64,000 nt of DNA from Manihot esculenta (lineage: Eukaryota; Streptophyta; Magnoliopsida; Malpighiales; Euphorbiaceae), in contig NC_035176.2 in the NCBI RefSeq assembly GCF_001659605.2, positions 19,175,122 through 19,239,121 of the forward strand, in the 5' to 3' direction. Both the position numbers and the translations under genes were made by a program. The notes under the pieces were generated by a model. It was not told the DNA's origin, ran no database searches, and worked only from the letters and a program-made list of their open reading frames with translations. This document shows, in pieces, positions 33,459-45,200 of this stretch (within the stretch, counting starts at the first letter, position 1; every line of letters starts with the position of its first letter).

Positions 33459-35640
33459 TGTAATACCCGGCTAGACTCCGGTATCGGAATCCCTACCGTC
33501 CGGTGGGACCTCGGATGTCGGAAACCTCTAGAAGGGTAAAACTATGATTTTATGAAATGTTTTCATGTATTTCATGTTTTTAAGTAAGAAATTAAATGAG
33601 TTTTTGCATGAAAAAGTCCTTGGAGGAAAACCCAGGTTCGGCCGCCGAAAGTCAAGTTCGGCCGCCGAACCTTGCATGCATGCGGAGGCACTTTCGGCCC
33701 CCGAACGTGGCCTGGCCAGCCACTATAAAAGGGACCCTTAGCCGAAATGGGCGAGGTTTTCTCCCATTTTCGGCCACAGCAAGCTTCCGACCTTCCCTTA
33801 GCAAATCTTGTGTTCTTCCTCCAAATCTCTTCCATTTTTCTTGAGTTTTAAACTCACCTTGCAAGTTTTGAACATTTAAACCAAGTTTTGGAGCTTTGGG
33901 AACTCAGGAGCTCATTTTCGTGGATCTCCAAGTTTGAGTCGTCTCCCTCTCGATCTTCAAGAGGTAAGAGCCGATCTTAAGCTCCTTATGTGTTTTAACT
34001 AAGTTTTATGCAAGATCTATGGGTAGAAATGCATGTTAGGGTATATGTTGAGTTTATGGGTTTTGATGCTTTGATGAACAATGTAGCTTGTTTATGTGTT
34101 GTTAGAAGTGTTGTAGATGGGGTATTTGATAGTTTGAGACCCCTAGGTGTGATGTATGTGAAGTATGCATGTTGTAGATCAAGTTTATGCATGATTTATG
34201 GTTTTGGAAGGCAGGAGGTTCATTTGAACCAAGTTTCTGCCCGTTTGGCAGAAACCAGGTTCGGCAGCCGAAGGGAGTTTCGGCCGCCGAACCCCTCTTG
34301 TGGAGGCAGCATTCGGCTGCCGAAGGTGCCCCCGAAAAGAGACTTTCGTCTCTGTCTGGCACTTTCGGCCGCCGAAGGTGCCGCCGAACCTGCCTGACTT
34401 TCGTCTCTGGAGGGACTTTCGGCCGCCGAACCTGCCGCCGAAAGTGCCCTGTCCAGCCATTTCATGCATGTATTCTTATGGTTAATTTATGATGTTTTAG
34501 GGGGTTTTTGGGGAGTATATTAGAGTCATGTTTAAGTATGTTTGGTCCCTCATTTGAGTCCACCTGTGTAGGTTCGGACCCGAGGAACCGAGGACCCCAG
34601 CAGTGATAGCTGCTTCAGAGTATTGTCAGAGCTAGCCAGAGGTGAGTAGAATAAACCTAAATTTTTAAATAATGAAATATGAATTTTGAGCATAATCCAT
34701 GCACCATGAATGCCATGTGAATATAATAGGTTGCTTGCATTAGTTCACGAGTATGTTGCATTGCATATTATGTTGTTGATGTGGGTAAATACTGGATGAT
34801 CCACTAGTCCTTGATATGGAAGTCCAGGGAGCCTTTGACTACGCCCTTGGCACTAGAAAATGGAAGACCAGGGAGCCTTTGACTACGCCCTTGGCACTAT
34901 GGAACACCAAGACCAAGTGCCTGATAAGGCCTTGGGGCAGTGTAAGTAATGCTATGTTTAATGGAAGACCAGTGAGCCTCTGACTACGCCGCTGGCATCA
35001 GGTATGACGATGGGACTAGTTGGTGACAGGTTTACCTTTGATGTGATATGTTTGTGATGTGTTGCATTTCATGAAAGCATGAAATAAAATATAATGTTTT
35101 TCACTATTCTGCTCACTGGGCTTTATAGCTCACCCCTTTTCCCCTAACCCCCAGTTGTGCAGGTACGGGATAGATAGAGAAGGCAAGAAGAGTAAAGTCA
35201 AATGTATGTAATAGTTAGACTGTGGACATGACGATTGTATCATGATGTAATGAAATAGACCATAGTATGTTATGTAATGAGATATATTGAGGTTATAGTT
35301 GTGCTTGACCCTATAGATGTTGTTATCCCTTTTGACACATGATCTTAATGTTTAAATGATGTCTATGTAAACCAACTCACCATGTGTTGTATAGCCCTTT
35401 GAGGCTTTGATGAGATCCCACAGAGGGACTATGTTTATGTATATGTTATGGCATGCACAGGTTGAGTTTGGTTCATGTATGAGATGGAAAATTGTACAGG
35501 TTTATGATAGTATGTATGATGTTGATCATGTATGGGATTTACAGGTTTACAGGTTATGTCAGGCTTGCTACGGGTCCCGACGGCCTTAAGCCGATCTGGA
35601 TCCTAGCGCCGGTAGCGGTCCGGATTTCCGGGGCGTTACA
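33459..35640 (+). repeat. TE-D 3' LTR (2182 bp)
   Basis: Same length as the 5' LTR and nearly identical. Differences cluster at the last bases (CCGAATTTTCGGGAC against CCGGATTTCCGGGGC) with a few single changes elsewhere. The TATA box is at 33724-33731. Confidence 0.94.
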
Positions 35641-36530
35641 AAGCCTAGCTTTCGGAGGCAAGCTTTGGCAGCCGAAACTGCCTCCACAAGGGGTTCGGTG
35701 GCCGAACCTTCCTTCGGCGGCCGAACCTGGTTTTGCCCGCTGGGCAGAACCCTGCTCTGTTTCATGCAAACCTTTCCCCCAAATTTACCCAACATGCATA
35801 TCAACTACTCCCAACTAGCACATACCATAAAAACATGCATAAAAGGGCCTAAACCTCACTTATAACCCCAAGAAACATATCAAACAACACTTAAACATGC
35901 TTAAACACAAAATCATGCAAAACCTCAACCAAAACCCTGTTCATGCATACTATCCATACAACTCCCATAAAACCTTCAAAAATCAGTAAAAGAGGTTCTG
36001 GATCTTGACTTACCTCTTCCAAACAAGAGATCATGTGATCCTAACGTGGAGAAATGGAGAAATCTCCTCACAACTCTCCAAACTTTAAAACTTGGTTCTT
36101 TTGCTCAAAACTCTCAAAACCTTCAAAAACACATGAAAACTCTTCAAAACCTTACAAAATTTGAGCAAGATCATGAAAGTCAACTAGGGAGGGTGTTGGA
36201 CTCACCTCTGACTGAAGATGGAAGCAAAATATCATCCTTCCACCGACTTGGCGCCTTTTTATAGGTGGCTGGCCAGACCACCTTCGGCAGCCAAACGTGA
36301 ATCCGAAACCATGCAAGGTTTGGCGGCCGAAAGTCACCTTCGGCGGCCGAACTTGCCATTTTCTCCCTTGGCTCTTTTCTTTCAAAAACTCATTTTCCTT
36401 TATACTTAAAACCTTAAAATAAGTCAAAATACATAAGAAAACATATGTATTACCCTTCTCGAGGGTTCCGACACCTGAGATTCCACCAGACTACAGGAAT
36501 TCTGAGGCCGGACTTGAGCCGGGTATTACA
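35641..36530 (-). repeat. TE-C 5' LTR, second segment
   Basis: Resumes the TE-C right LTR after TE-D; matches about 18796-19675 of the left LTR. It contains the donor-like GGAAGAG|GTAAGT on the minus strand (GT at 36013-36012) and the TATA-like sequence near 36256-36263. It has one extra GC palindrome unit compared with the left LTR and ends GGGTATTACA. Confidence 0.92.
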
Positions 36531-36535
36531 GTGTT

Positions 36536-36799
36536 ACTTTTCAAATTGTCAATGTCTTTTTTCTAGTTTTGCGTGTTTCCTTCTTTCTTTAGGTTTTCTT
36601 CTTTCTTTAGGTTTTCTTCTTTCTTTAGGTTTTCTTCTTTGTTTCATTAAACGCACCTTGTGGTTGGTTAGTTGACCTTGGTTTCTGAAGTGCAATTGAA
36701 GAATCAGTAAAAGAGTGGTAAGAGTGCAAACACTTGAGTGATTTCTTTTCTAACACAATATTTGGTAGTTCTCTTTGTTCTTTATTGATTTAAGGTAGG
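36536..36799 (+). other. TE-B leader, right part
   Basis: Resumes TE-B after TE-C. Contains an 18-bp unit (AGGTTTTCTTCTTTCTTT) repeated three times at about 36590-36640. ATG of the TE-B frame follows at 36800, just after an acceptor-like TTGATTTAAG. Confidence 0.6.
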
Positions 36800-37684
36800 A
36801 TGAGTAAATACAAAAATATGGTAGCTAGTGATGATGAAAGTGAATGGGACATGGCTAGTAATTATAAACTATTCAAAAAGTCAGTTAGTGGTGAGTTTAC
36901 AAGGATTTGTAAGACTCTTGAGAGGTTGACTGAAACTATGGAGAGTTTGAATGTCTCACAAGCTCCCACTACAACAAGAATGCCTCAAAGAACTCTTAAT
37001 TCAAATAGGCCTCAAGTTCGAGATGAAGAGTTGATGCACCAGATATTCATCCCTTCACACTTTTATAGGGATTTGGACAACACGTTGACAAGACTAATTC
37101 AAGGAGGGAAGATGGAGAAAGAAAAGGAGAAAGAAGAGGCTAAAGTTTCAATCTCAACTTCCATAGAGATTGAAATTGAAGAGGAAGTTGTAATGCATGA
37201 AGTTAATGTAGTTGTTGCTGAAAATTCCATCAATGAGCGTGTAGAAGAGGTTGTGAATGATGGTGGACATGGGGAGCACGTGATTGATGAGGTGAATGAG
37301 GCTATTTTGGAAGTTGTAGAGGAGAATGGGTCACATCCACAGGATCTTTTTATGACCAATATTTTTATGCTTAGTTCATTTGTTCTTGATGTGCAGGTTG
37401 TTGATGAAAACATCAATGACGAAAGTTTTATGCTATTTCCACCTATTCAAGAAGAGGTCTTTGAAGATCCATTAATTCCTAAAGCTTCCCTTCCTAACAT
37501 AAATATCATCAAGATTCAAGGACGAATCTTTTCTAAAGAAGGAGGGAATGATATGGATCCAATAGGGCAAATTTCTAACAATGGTATGGAGCAAACTTAT
37601 GTTATTCAAATGAATATAAAAGGAGTTCAAAATCATATTCATATGTTGAAGAAGTTGTCAGGTTACATGGGGCTCCCGTTTTAA
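36800..37684 (+). CDS. TE-B acidic ORF, function unknown, chimeric end
   Basis: A 294-codon frame. I do not recognise a conserved domain. Residues 1-100 are mixed, with a possible helical segment ([18 protein letters not shown]); residues about 100-190 are strongly acidic (runs of Glu and Val, [19 protein letters not shown]). It could be a much-reduced Gag remnant, or an unrelated protein carried by a non-autonomous element. The frame runs through the purine tract (about 37536-37548) into the 3' LTR stub, and its last ~13 codons come from the TE-E fusion in another frame, so the original C-terminus is not visible here. No knuckle, protease or RT motif. Confidence 0.55.
   Translation: MSKYKNMVASDDESEWDMASNYKLFKKSVSGEFTRICKTLERLTETMESLNVSQAPTTTRMPQRTLNSNRPQVRDEELMHQIFIPSHFYRDLDNTLTRLIQGGKMEKEKEKEEAKVSISTSIEIEIEEEVVMHEVNVVVAENSINERVEEVVNDGGHGEHVIDEVNEAILEVVEENGSHPQDLFMTNIFMLSSFVLDVQVVDENINDESFMLFPPIQEEVFEDPLIPKASLPNINIIKIQGRIFSKEGGNDMDPIGQISNNGMEQTYVIQMNIKGVQNHIHMLKKLSGYMGLPF
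37549..37645 (+). repeat. TE-B 3' LTR stub
   Basis: TGATATGGATCCAATAGGG onward matches the TE-B 5' LTR start at 16131 for about 97 bp, then switches to Tekay integrase sequence. A purine tract (AAAGAAGGAGGGAA) precedes it. Confidence 0.8.
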
Positions 37685-38523
37685 TAGTGTCAGATAGGAG
37701 ACCCCAGTTCACCTCCAGGTTTTGGCGGAGTCTGCAGGACGCTATGGATACCAGGCTAGATTTTAGCACTGCTTTCCATCCACAGACGGACGGACAGTCG
37801 GAGAGGACCATCCAGACAATTGAAGATATGCTCAGAATGTGTGTGTTAGATTTTGGCGGTTCTTGGAGGCAACACCTACCTTTGGTGGAGTTTGCCTACA
37901 ATAATAGCTATCATGCTAGCATAGGGATGGCTCCATATGAAGCTTTGTATGGAAGGAAGTGCAGGTCACCTGTCTGCTGGGAAGAAGTTGGAGAAAGGGC
38001 CTTGGCAGGGCCTGAGCTAGTAGAGATCACCAGCAAGGTAGTGTCCATAATCAGAGAAAGGATCAGAACTGCTGTGAGTCGGCAGAAAAGCTATGCAGAT
38101 GTCCGCAGGAAGCATGTAGAGTTTCAGGAGGGAGATGTGGTGTTGCTCAAAGTGTCTCCTATGAAAGGGGTGATTCGCTTTGGGAAGAAAGGTAAGCTAG
38201 CTCCATGGTACATCGGACCCTTTGAAATCTTGAAGAAGATTGGGAATGTATCGTACAAGCTGGACCTACCTACTTTAATGGAGAGAATCCATCCGGTTTT
38301 TCATGTTTCCATGTTACGAAAGTTCGAGTCAGATCCGGGCAAGGTTCTTAATGAGCCTGATGTGGATATCCTAGGAGATCTCACCTATGTTGAGCAGTCG
38401 GTGCGGATTCTGGACACACAGATCAGAAAGCTGAGGAACAAGGAATGGAATCACCACAACATGGAAGAGTGTACTTGGGAGACACAGGAGTCTATGCTCC
38501 AGCAATACCCATATCTCTTCTAA
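37651..38523 (+). pseudogene. TE-E integrase C-terminal part
   Basis: In one frame from 37651 (residues [10 protein letters not shown]) to the normal stop at 38521-38523. It holds the second catalytic Asp (context SDRRPQFTS; relatives have SDRGPQFTS), the catalytic Glu (QSERTIQ) and the C-terminal DNA-binding region. Seven residues of the chromodomain-like motif are missing in frame near 38445 (NKE then WNHHN, where relatives have IPMVKVL between). No start codon of its own. A dead fragment. Confidence 0.9.
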
Positions 38524-38595
38524 GGTTAGTGTTTTTGTTTATGTGCTTCCTTTTTGATATGTATTTATATCTATGCCATGCTATGCTTGTGTGTT

Positions 38596-38632
38596 GAACA
38601 TTCGGGGACGAATGTTCTTAAGGGGGGAAGAA
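38596..38632 (+). promoter_or_regulatory. TE-E palindrome and polypurine tract
   Basis: Perfect palindrome 38596-38617 (arms GAACATTCG / CGAATGTTC), then polypurine tract AAGGGGGGAAGAA at 38620-38632, directly before the LTR (TGTAATATCCGG). Confidence 0.85.
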
Positions 38633-39829
38633 TGTAATATCCGGCTAGACTTCGGCATCAGAATTCCCACTTTTCGGCAGAATCTCGGATGTCGAAACCC
38701 TCTAGAAGGGTAGAATATGGTTTTCTAAAGTGTTTTTATCTGTTTTTATGGTTTTAATAAGAAAGAAATTGAGTTTTGAAAGAAAAGACCAAGGAAGGAA
38801 AATGCCAGGTTCGGCCGCCGAACATTGGCCTCTTGCGATGGCACCTTTGGCCCCCGAAGGTGGTCTGGCCAGCCACCTATAAAGGGCCCCTTGTCCGAAA
38901 ACGGGCGAGTTTTCTCTCTCTATTTTCGGGCATAGGTGAGATTTCGCCTTCCTTTGGTCGATTTTGTGTTTTCCTTCAAATCTTTCAAGTTTTAATGAGT
39001 TTTTACTTGGTTTTTGAAGATTTGAGTTAAAGATCAAAGTTTTGGAAGCTTGGAGACCCCCGGAGCTCATTCCTCCACATCTCCAAGTTTGGGATCGCAT
39101 CTCCTTTCGATCTTCAAGAGGTAAGTGTAGATCCCTCTCTTCCTTCATGTTTTAAGTAAGTTTTAAGAAGGGGTTAAGGGTTTTGATGCATGCTTTAGAG
39201 TAGATGTAAATGTTAGGGTTTATGTTAGTTCTATGCTCAAATGTATGCTATGTGATGTTTGTTGGGTTATATGCTAGTTTTATGCCCCTATATGCTTGAA
39301 AATATGCTTATGCATGCTTTTGTGTGTGTTGGAGTGAGTTGGGAGGTTTTGAGGTGGCTGGATGTGCATGTGAGGCTCGGGTTCTGCCCTTTGAAGAGCC
39401 CAGGTTCGGCCGCCGAAGCTAGTTTTGGCAGCCGAAGCCAGTTTCGGCCGCCGAACCTGCCTAGAGGCAGCTTTAGGCCGCCTAAACTCGCCCCCGAAAG
39501 TTTGGACTTTCAGCTCTGGAGGGGAGTTTCGGCCGCCGAACCTGCCGCTGAAGGTTGTGACTTTCGGCTTTGGAAGGACTTTCGACCGCCGAACCTTGCC
39601 CCCGAAAGTGCCTGACTTTCGGCTCTGGAGGGACTTTCGGCTCTGGAGGGATTTTCGGCCGCCGAACCTGCCGCCGAAAGTGCCCTGTCCAGCCTTCCTT
39701 TGCACATTTTCAAGGCATGTTTTATGATGTTTTAGGGGGTTTTTGGGAAGATGTTTAGAGTTATGATAGAGTATTTTTAGTCCCTCATTTGAGTCCACCT
39801 GTGTAGGATCGGACCTGAGGAACCGAGGT
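38633..39829 (+). repeat. TE-E 3' LTR, first segment
   Basis: Contains a TATA box TATAAAGG (38878-38885), a donor-like TTCAAGAG|GTAAGT (GT at 39121), a large GC palindrome cluster (39405-39682) and an acceptor-like CTGTGTAG (AG at 39805-39806). It ends with GAGGT at the TE-F insertion. Confidence 0.9.
39405..39682. repeat. GC palindrome cluster, TE-E leader
   Basis: The largest cluster in the window: about ten TTCGGC..GCCGAA units, half units and the related GACTTTCGGCTCTGGAGGGA spacer, itself repeated three to four times. Confidence 0.82.
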
Positions 39830-42118
39830 TGTAACGACCCGAAAATCGGACCGCTACCGGCGCTAGGATCCAGGTCGGCTTAAAACCGCCGGGACCCGTA
39901 GCAAGCCTGACATGCAACCTGTAAACCTGTTTAATCCCATACATGATCAACAACATACATAAAAATTAAAACTTTTCTTTCATTCATACACCAAACTCAA
40001 CCTGTGCATGCACCGAACATAATCATAAACATTGGCCCCTCAGTGGGACCTCAACAATGCCCCCAATGGGTGGCATAACATGTGTTGAGTTGGTTTACAT
40101 AAGCATTACAAAACCTCTAAGATCATGTATTAAAAGGGATACCATACACATAGGGTCAAGTACAATCTCTAATACTCAATATCATTACATTACATAACTA
40201 TTCATAACTTTACAATTTCATCATGTCCACATTCTATCTAATACATAAAAACGACTTTAGTACTCTTGCGGACCTCCTGGTCTACCCTGTACCTGCAAAC
40301 CTGGGGAATTTGGGAGAGGGGTGAGCTACTAGAGCCCAGTGAGCAGAATAATAAAACATTTAAACATATGATAACATGAAATGCATCACATCACAACTAA
40401 TCATATCAAGGATGAACTTGTCACCATTTAGCCCTCTACATATTCCAATCATGCCAGGGGCGTAGTGCAGGCCACACCTGGTCTTTCTCTTATACATAAC
40501 ATAACATACATAATCCATGGTGCCGGGGGCATAGTGCAGGCCACGTCCGGTCTTTCTCTTACATAGTGCCAGGGGCGTAGTGCAGGCCATACCTGGACTT
40601 CCATACCATATCATCATGTCATAACATATGAGGGCTAATGGATCATTCAACATTCATCCACATCAACAACATATTATGCAATGCAACATATTCGTGATTT
40701 CTAATGCAAACAACCTAAAATATCACATGGCATCCGTGATGCATGTACATGCTCAAAACTGATTTATTTACTTGAAACATAAGGAGTTATTCTACTCACC
40801 TCTGGCTAGCTCTGACACTGACTGAAGCAGCTGACTCACTACTGAGGTCCTCGGTTCCTCGGGTCTGAACCTACATAGGTGGACTCAAATGAGGGACCAA
40901 ACAACAAGAACATAACTCTAAAAACATCCCCCAAAAACCCTCTAAAACTCCTCAAAACATCCATGCAAAACATGCAAAGGAAGGCTGGACAGGACACTTT
41001 CGGCGGCAGGTTCGGCGGCCGAAAGTCCCTCCAGAGCCGAAAGTCAGGCAGGTACGGCGGCACCTTCGGCGGCTGAAACTCCCAGACAGACGCGAAACTC
41101 ATGCATGTTCGGCGGCACTTTCGGCGGCCGAAACTCCCAGACAGAGACGAAAGTCTCTTTTCGGGGGCAAGCTTCGGCAGCCAAAGGCTGCTTCCACAAG
41201 AGGGTTCGGCGGCGGAAAGTCCTTTCGGCTGCCGATCCTGGTTTCTCCCAAAGGGCAGAAACTTGGTTTAAACATGCACAAATGCCTCCAAACTCATACC
41301 ATCATGCATTTAGCTCAACCAAAACATGCATACAAGTTCCTAGGGGTCTCAAACTACCTTAAACCCAAACTACAACACATCAAACATACATTTACAAGCC
41401 ACATTGTTCATGAACATACATTTATACCCATAAACATAACCATAACCTAAACATGCATTCTAACCCATAGATCTACTTAAAACTTACTTAAAACATACAA
41501 TGAGCTTAAGATCGGCTCTTACCTCTTGAAGATCGAGAGAGAGACGACCTAAAACTCGGAGGTGGGAGAGATTGGGTTCTTGAATCTCCAAGCTCCAAAA
41601 CTTTGCTCAACAGCTCAAATCTTCAAAACAAAGTCAAAACAAATGAAAAGCTTGAAAGATCTAGAGGAAAAACATCAAAGATCGGTGAGGGACGGCGGAG
41701 AGCTCACCTTGGCCGAAAATGGGGAAAAGCTCGCCCGTTTTCGGCTAAGGGACCCTTTTATAGTGGCTGGCCAGGCCACATTCGGGGGCCGAACGTGCCT
41801 CCGCATGCATGCCATGTTCGGCGGCCGAACTTGGACTTCCCTCACTTATGCCTTCGGGGGCCTAAGGCACACCCGAAATGCCTGCGTGTTCGGCGGCCAA
41901 ACTTGAGGTTCGGCGGCCGAACTTGAGGTTCGGCGGCCGAACCTGGGTTTTCCTCCAAGGTTGTTTTCATGCAAAAACTCATTTTCTTTTCACTTAAAAC
42001 CATGAAAAACATTAAAATATTTTATGAAAACATGTTTCTACCCTACTAGGGGCTTCCGACATCGGAGATTCCACCGGATGGTAGGAATTCCGATACCGGA
42101 GTCTAGCCGGGTATTACA
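39830..42118 (-). repeat. TE-F 3' LTR
   Basis: TGTAACGACCCG to GGGTATTACA on the + strand. Hairpin units at 40453-40598, GC palindrome clusters at about 40995-41240 and 41780-41942, minus-strand TATAAAAG at 41755-41762. Confidence 0.93.
40453..40598 (-). repeat. Tandem hairpin units, TE-F LTR
   Basis: Three units of GCCAGGGGCGTAGTGCAGG then CCACACCTGG (+ strand). Read on the coding strand they keep the CACTACGCCC..TGG core seen in TE-A and TE-D. Copy in the 5' LTR at 48091-48232. Confidence 0.82.
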
Positions 42119-42155
42119 TTCTCCCCCCTTTAAGAACATTCGTCCCCGAATGTTC
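42119..42155 (-). promoter_or_regulatory. TE-F polypurine tract and palindrome
   Basis: Polypurine tract 42119-42131 (AAAGGGGGGAGAA on minus), then the perfect 22-bp palindrome at 42134-42155. Confidence 0.87.
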
Positions 42156-42218
42156 CTCAACTATCACATAGCAAGGCATACAACACATCATACACATAAA
42201 ACACATAAGAGACTAACC

Positions 42219-45200
42219 TTAGAAGAGATAAGGGTATTGCTGGAGCATGAACTCCCGTGTCTCCCAGGTGCATTCTTCTATATTGTGGTGGTTCCACAGG
42301 ACTTTCACCATCGGGATTTTCTTGTTTCTTAGCTTTCTGATCTGGGTGTCTAGGATCCGTACTGGCTGTTCAACATAGGTGAGATCCTCTTGGATCTCCA
42401 CATCAGGCTCACTAAGAACCTTACTCGGATCTGACACGAACTTCCTCAACATTGAAACATGGAAAACCGGATGGATTCTTGCCATTGAAGCAGGTAAATC
42501 CAGCTTGTACGACACATTCCCAATCTTTTGCAAGACTTCAAAGGGTCCAATGTATCGTGGAGCCAGTTTACCTTTCTTTCCGAACCGAACCACTCCTTTC
42601 ATTGGAGACACCTTGAGCAATACCAGATCCCCCTCCTGAAACTCTACCTGTCTTCTGCGGATGTCTGTATAACTCTTCTGTCTGCTTGCAGCAGTCTTGA
42701 TCTTTTCTCTGATTATGGGTACCACCCTGCTGGTAATCTCTACTAGCTCAGGCCCTGCTAAGGCCTTCTCTCCAACTTCCTCCCAGCAAACAGGTGACCT
42801 GCACTTCCTCCCGTACAAAGCTTCATATGGAGCCATCCCGATGCTAGCATGATGGCTGTTATTGTAGGCAAACTCCACCAAAGGTAGATGCTGCCTCCAA
42901 GAACCGCCAAAGTCCAGCACACACATTCTGAGCATATCCTCGATAGTCTGGATGGTCCTTTCTGACTGTCCATCAGTCTGGGGGTGGAAGGCAGTACTAA
43001 AATCCAACCTAGTACCCATGGCATTCTGCAGACTCCGCCAAAACCTGGAGGTGAACTGGGGCCCTCTATCAGACACTATCGAAACAGGAACCCCATGCAG
43101 CCTGACTATCTCATCAACATACACCTGCGCCAACTTGTCCACAGAATAGCCACTCCTGACAGGGATGAAGTGAGCAGATTTTGTGAGTCTGTCCACAATC
43201 ACCCATATGGAGTCCAATCTGTTGGACGCTGCCGGTAACCCCACTACGAAGTCCATAGCTATATTCTCCCATTTCCACTCAGGAATAGGTAGCGGGTTAA
43301 GCATTCCAGCCGGCTTCTGATGTTCCAGCTTCACCCTCTGACACACTTCGCAGGCTGACACAAACTGTGCCACTTCTTTCTTCATAGCTGGCCACCAATA
43401 AACCTTCTTCAGATCTTGATACATCTTGGTGGCTCCGGGGTGAACGCTGTATCTTGCATTATGAGCCTCTCTCATAATGTCTCCTTTTAGCCCTATGTCA
43501 TCTGGTACACACAATCGACTCCCATAGCGGAGGATCCCCTTGTTGTCGAATCTGAACTCACTGTCCTTGCCTGACTGAACAGTCCTGGCAATCTTCACTA
43601 ACTCTGGGTCCTTATGCTGTCTCTGAGCCACTTGCTCCAGAAACACAGGTGTCACTCTCATCTGGGCCACTAAAGCACCTGTACCAGACAACTCCAACTG
43701 TAGACCTTCATCAACGAGCTTGTAAAACTCCTTCACCACTGGCCTCCTCTCTGTCGATATGTGGGATAAACTGCCTAGTGACTTCCGGCTTAGGGCGTCT
43801 GCCACAACATTCGCCTTACCCGGATGATACTGAATCTTGCAATCATAGTCACTCAGCAGCTCTACCCATCTCCTCTGTCTCAAATTCAAATCTCTTTGAC
43901 TCAAGATGTACTGCAGGCTCTTATGATCTGTGAAGATCTCACATTTTACCCCATAGAGGTAGTGCCTCCACATCTTGAGCGCAAAGATTACTGCTGCCAT
44001 CTCCAGGTCATGCATGGGGTAATTTAGCTCGTGCTTCTTCAGCTGTCTAGAAGCATAAGCAATCACCCTTTCATTCTGCATTAGTACACAACCCAGTCCC
44101 ACACGGGACGCATCACAGAAGACTGTAAAGTCCTCATCACTAGATGGCAGAGCTAACACTGGTGCTGAAGTCAACCTCTTCTTAAGCTCTTCAAAACTCT
44201 CTTCGCATTGGTCGGTCCACACAAACTTCTGATTCTTCCTGGTTAGTCTGGTCAGAGGAGCTGCAATCTTTGAGAAGTCCTGAACGAACCTCCTATAGTA
44301 ACCTGCCAAACCCAAGAAACTTCTAATCTCTGTCACTGAAGTGGGTCTAGGCCAGTTAGCCACAGTTTCCGTTTTCTTGGGGTCCACCTCTATTCCATTT
44401 TCTGACACTACATGCCCCAAGAATGAAATGTTCCTCAGCCAGAACTCACACTTAGAGAACTTGGCATACAAGCCATGTTCCCTCAAGGTCTGCAGAACCA
44501 ACCTCAGATGATGGGCATGCTCCTCTGCATTCCTGGAATACACTAAGATATCATCTATGAAGACAATAACGAAGTGATCCAGGTACTGGCTAAACACTCT
44601 GTTCATGAGATCCATGAATGCTGCAGGGGCATTGGTTAACCCGAACGGCATTACAAGGAACTCAAAATGCCCATATCTGGTCCTGAAAGCCGTCTTTGGT
44701 ACATTCTCATCTCTGATCCTCAGCTGATGGTACCCAGATCTTAGATCTATTTTGGAGAAACAACCCGCTCCTGCTAGCTGGTCGAATAGATCGCCGATCC
44801 TTGGCAAAGGGTACTTGTTCTTGGTAGTGACTTTGTTCAACTGTCTGTAGTCGATACAAAGTCTAAGGGATCCATCCTTCTTTCTCACAAACAAAACTGG
44901 AGCACCCCAGGGTGAGGTACTCGGTCGGATGAAGCCCTTGTCTACCAGCTCCTGTAACTGCTCCTTCAACTCTTTCAATTCTGCTGGTGCCATCCTGTAG
45001 GGAGGGATAGAGATCGGTCGGGTTCCAAGCATCAGTTCTATCTCGAACTCTATCTCCCTAGCAGGTGGTAAACCTGGCAGCTCGTCTAGGAACATATCTA
45101 AGAACTCTCTAACCACTGGCACCGAGGCGGGCTCTCTAACCTGACTGCTAAGCTCTCTCACATGAGCCAAATACCCCTGACATCCCTTCCTAAGCAATCT

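Larger units (their letters stand above)
26165..35640 (+). mobile_element. TE-D: young Tekay element inside TE-C
   Basis: A 9476-bp element with two 2182-bp LTRs (26165-28346, 33459-35640), initiator-Met primer site, polypurine tract and one long open gag-pol frame. Flanks are AAGCT on the left and AAGCC on the right; the unbroken sister LTR of TE-C reads AAGCC at this place, so this is a 5-bp duplication with one later change. By eye the LTRs differ at roughly eight positions, so insertion is recent. Its polyprotein lacks the zinc knuckle (see the CDS). Confidence 0.94.
17554..36530 (-). mobile_element. TE-C: decayed Tekay element, split by TE-D
   Basis: Minus-strand Ty3/gypsy element inserted into TE-B. 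The perfect target duplication GTGTT (17549-17553; 36531-36535) proves the outer limits although the right LTR is broken by TE-D. Left LTR 17554-19675 (3' LTR); right LTR 24929-26164 plus 35641-36530 (5' LTR). The gag-pol region 24712-19761 carries one frameshift and three in-frame stops. Older than TE-D, which sits in it. Confidence 0.93.
16131..37645 (+). mobile_element. TE-B: old non-autonomous LTR element, split
   Basis: The 5' part is 16131-17553 and the 3' part 36536-37645; TE-C lies between, with target duplication GTGTT at 17549-17553 and 36531-36535. It has an 807-bp 5' LTR, an initiator-Met primer site, about 1.6 kb of internal sequence when rejoined, a purine tract and the first ~97 bp of the 3' LTR, which then ends abruptly at the fusion with TE-E. 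No protease, RT or integrase is visible and the internal region is too short for them, so it was non-autonomous before it was interrupted. Confidence 0.82.

Noticed and set aside
40453..40598. Regularly spaced repeats resembling a CRISPR array
   Set aside because: Plant LTR context, few units, spacers not unique, and units are themselves hairpins inside a retrotransposon LTR.
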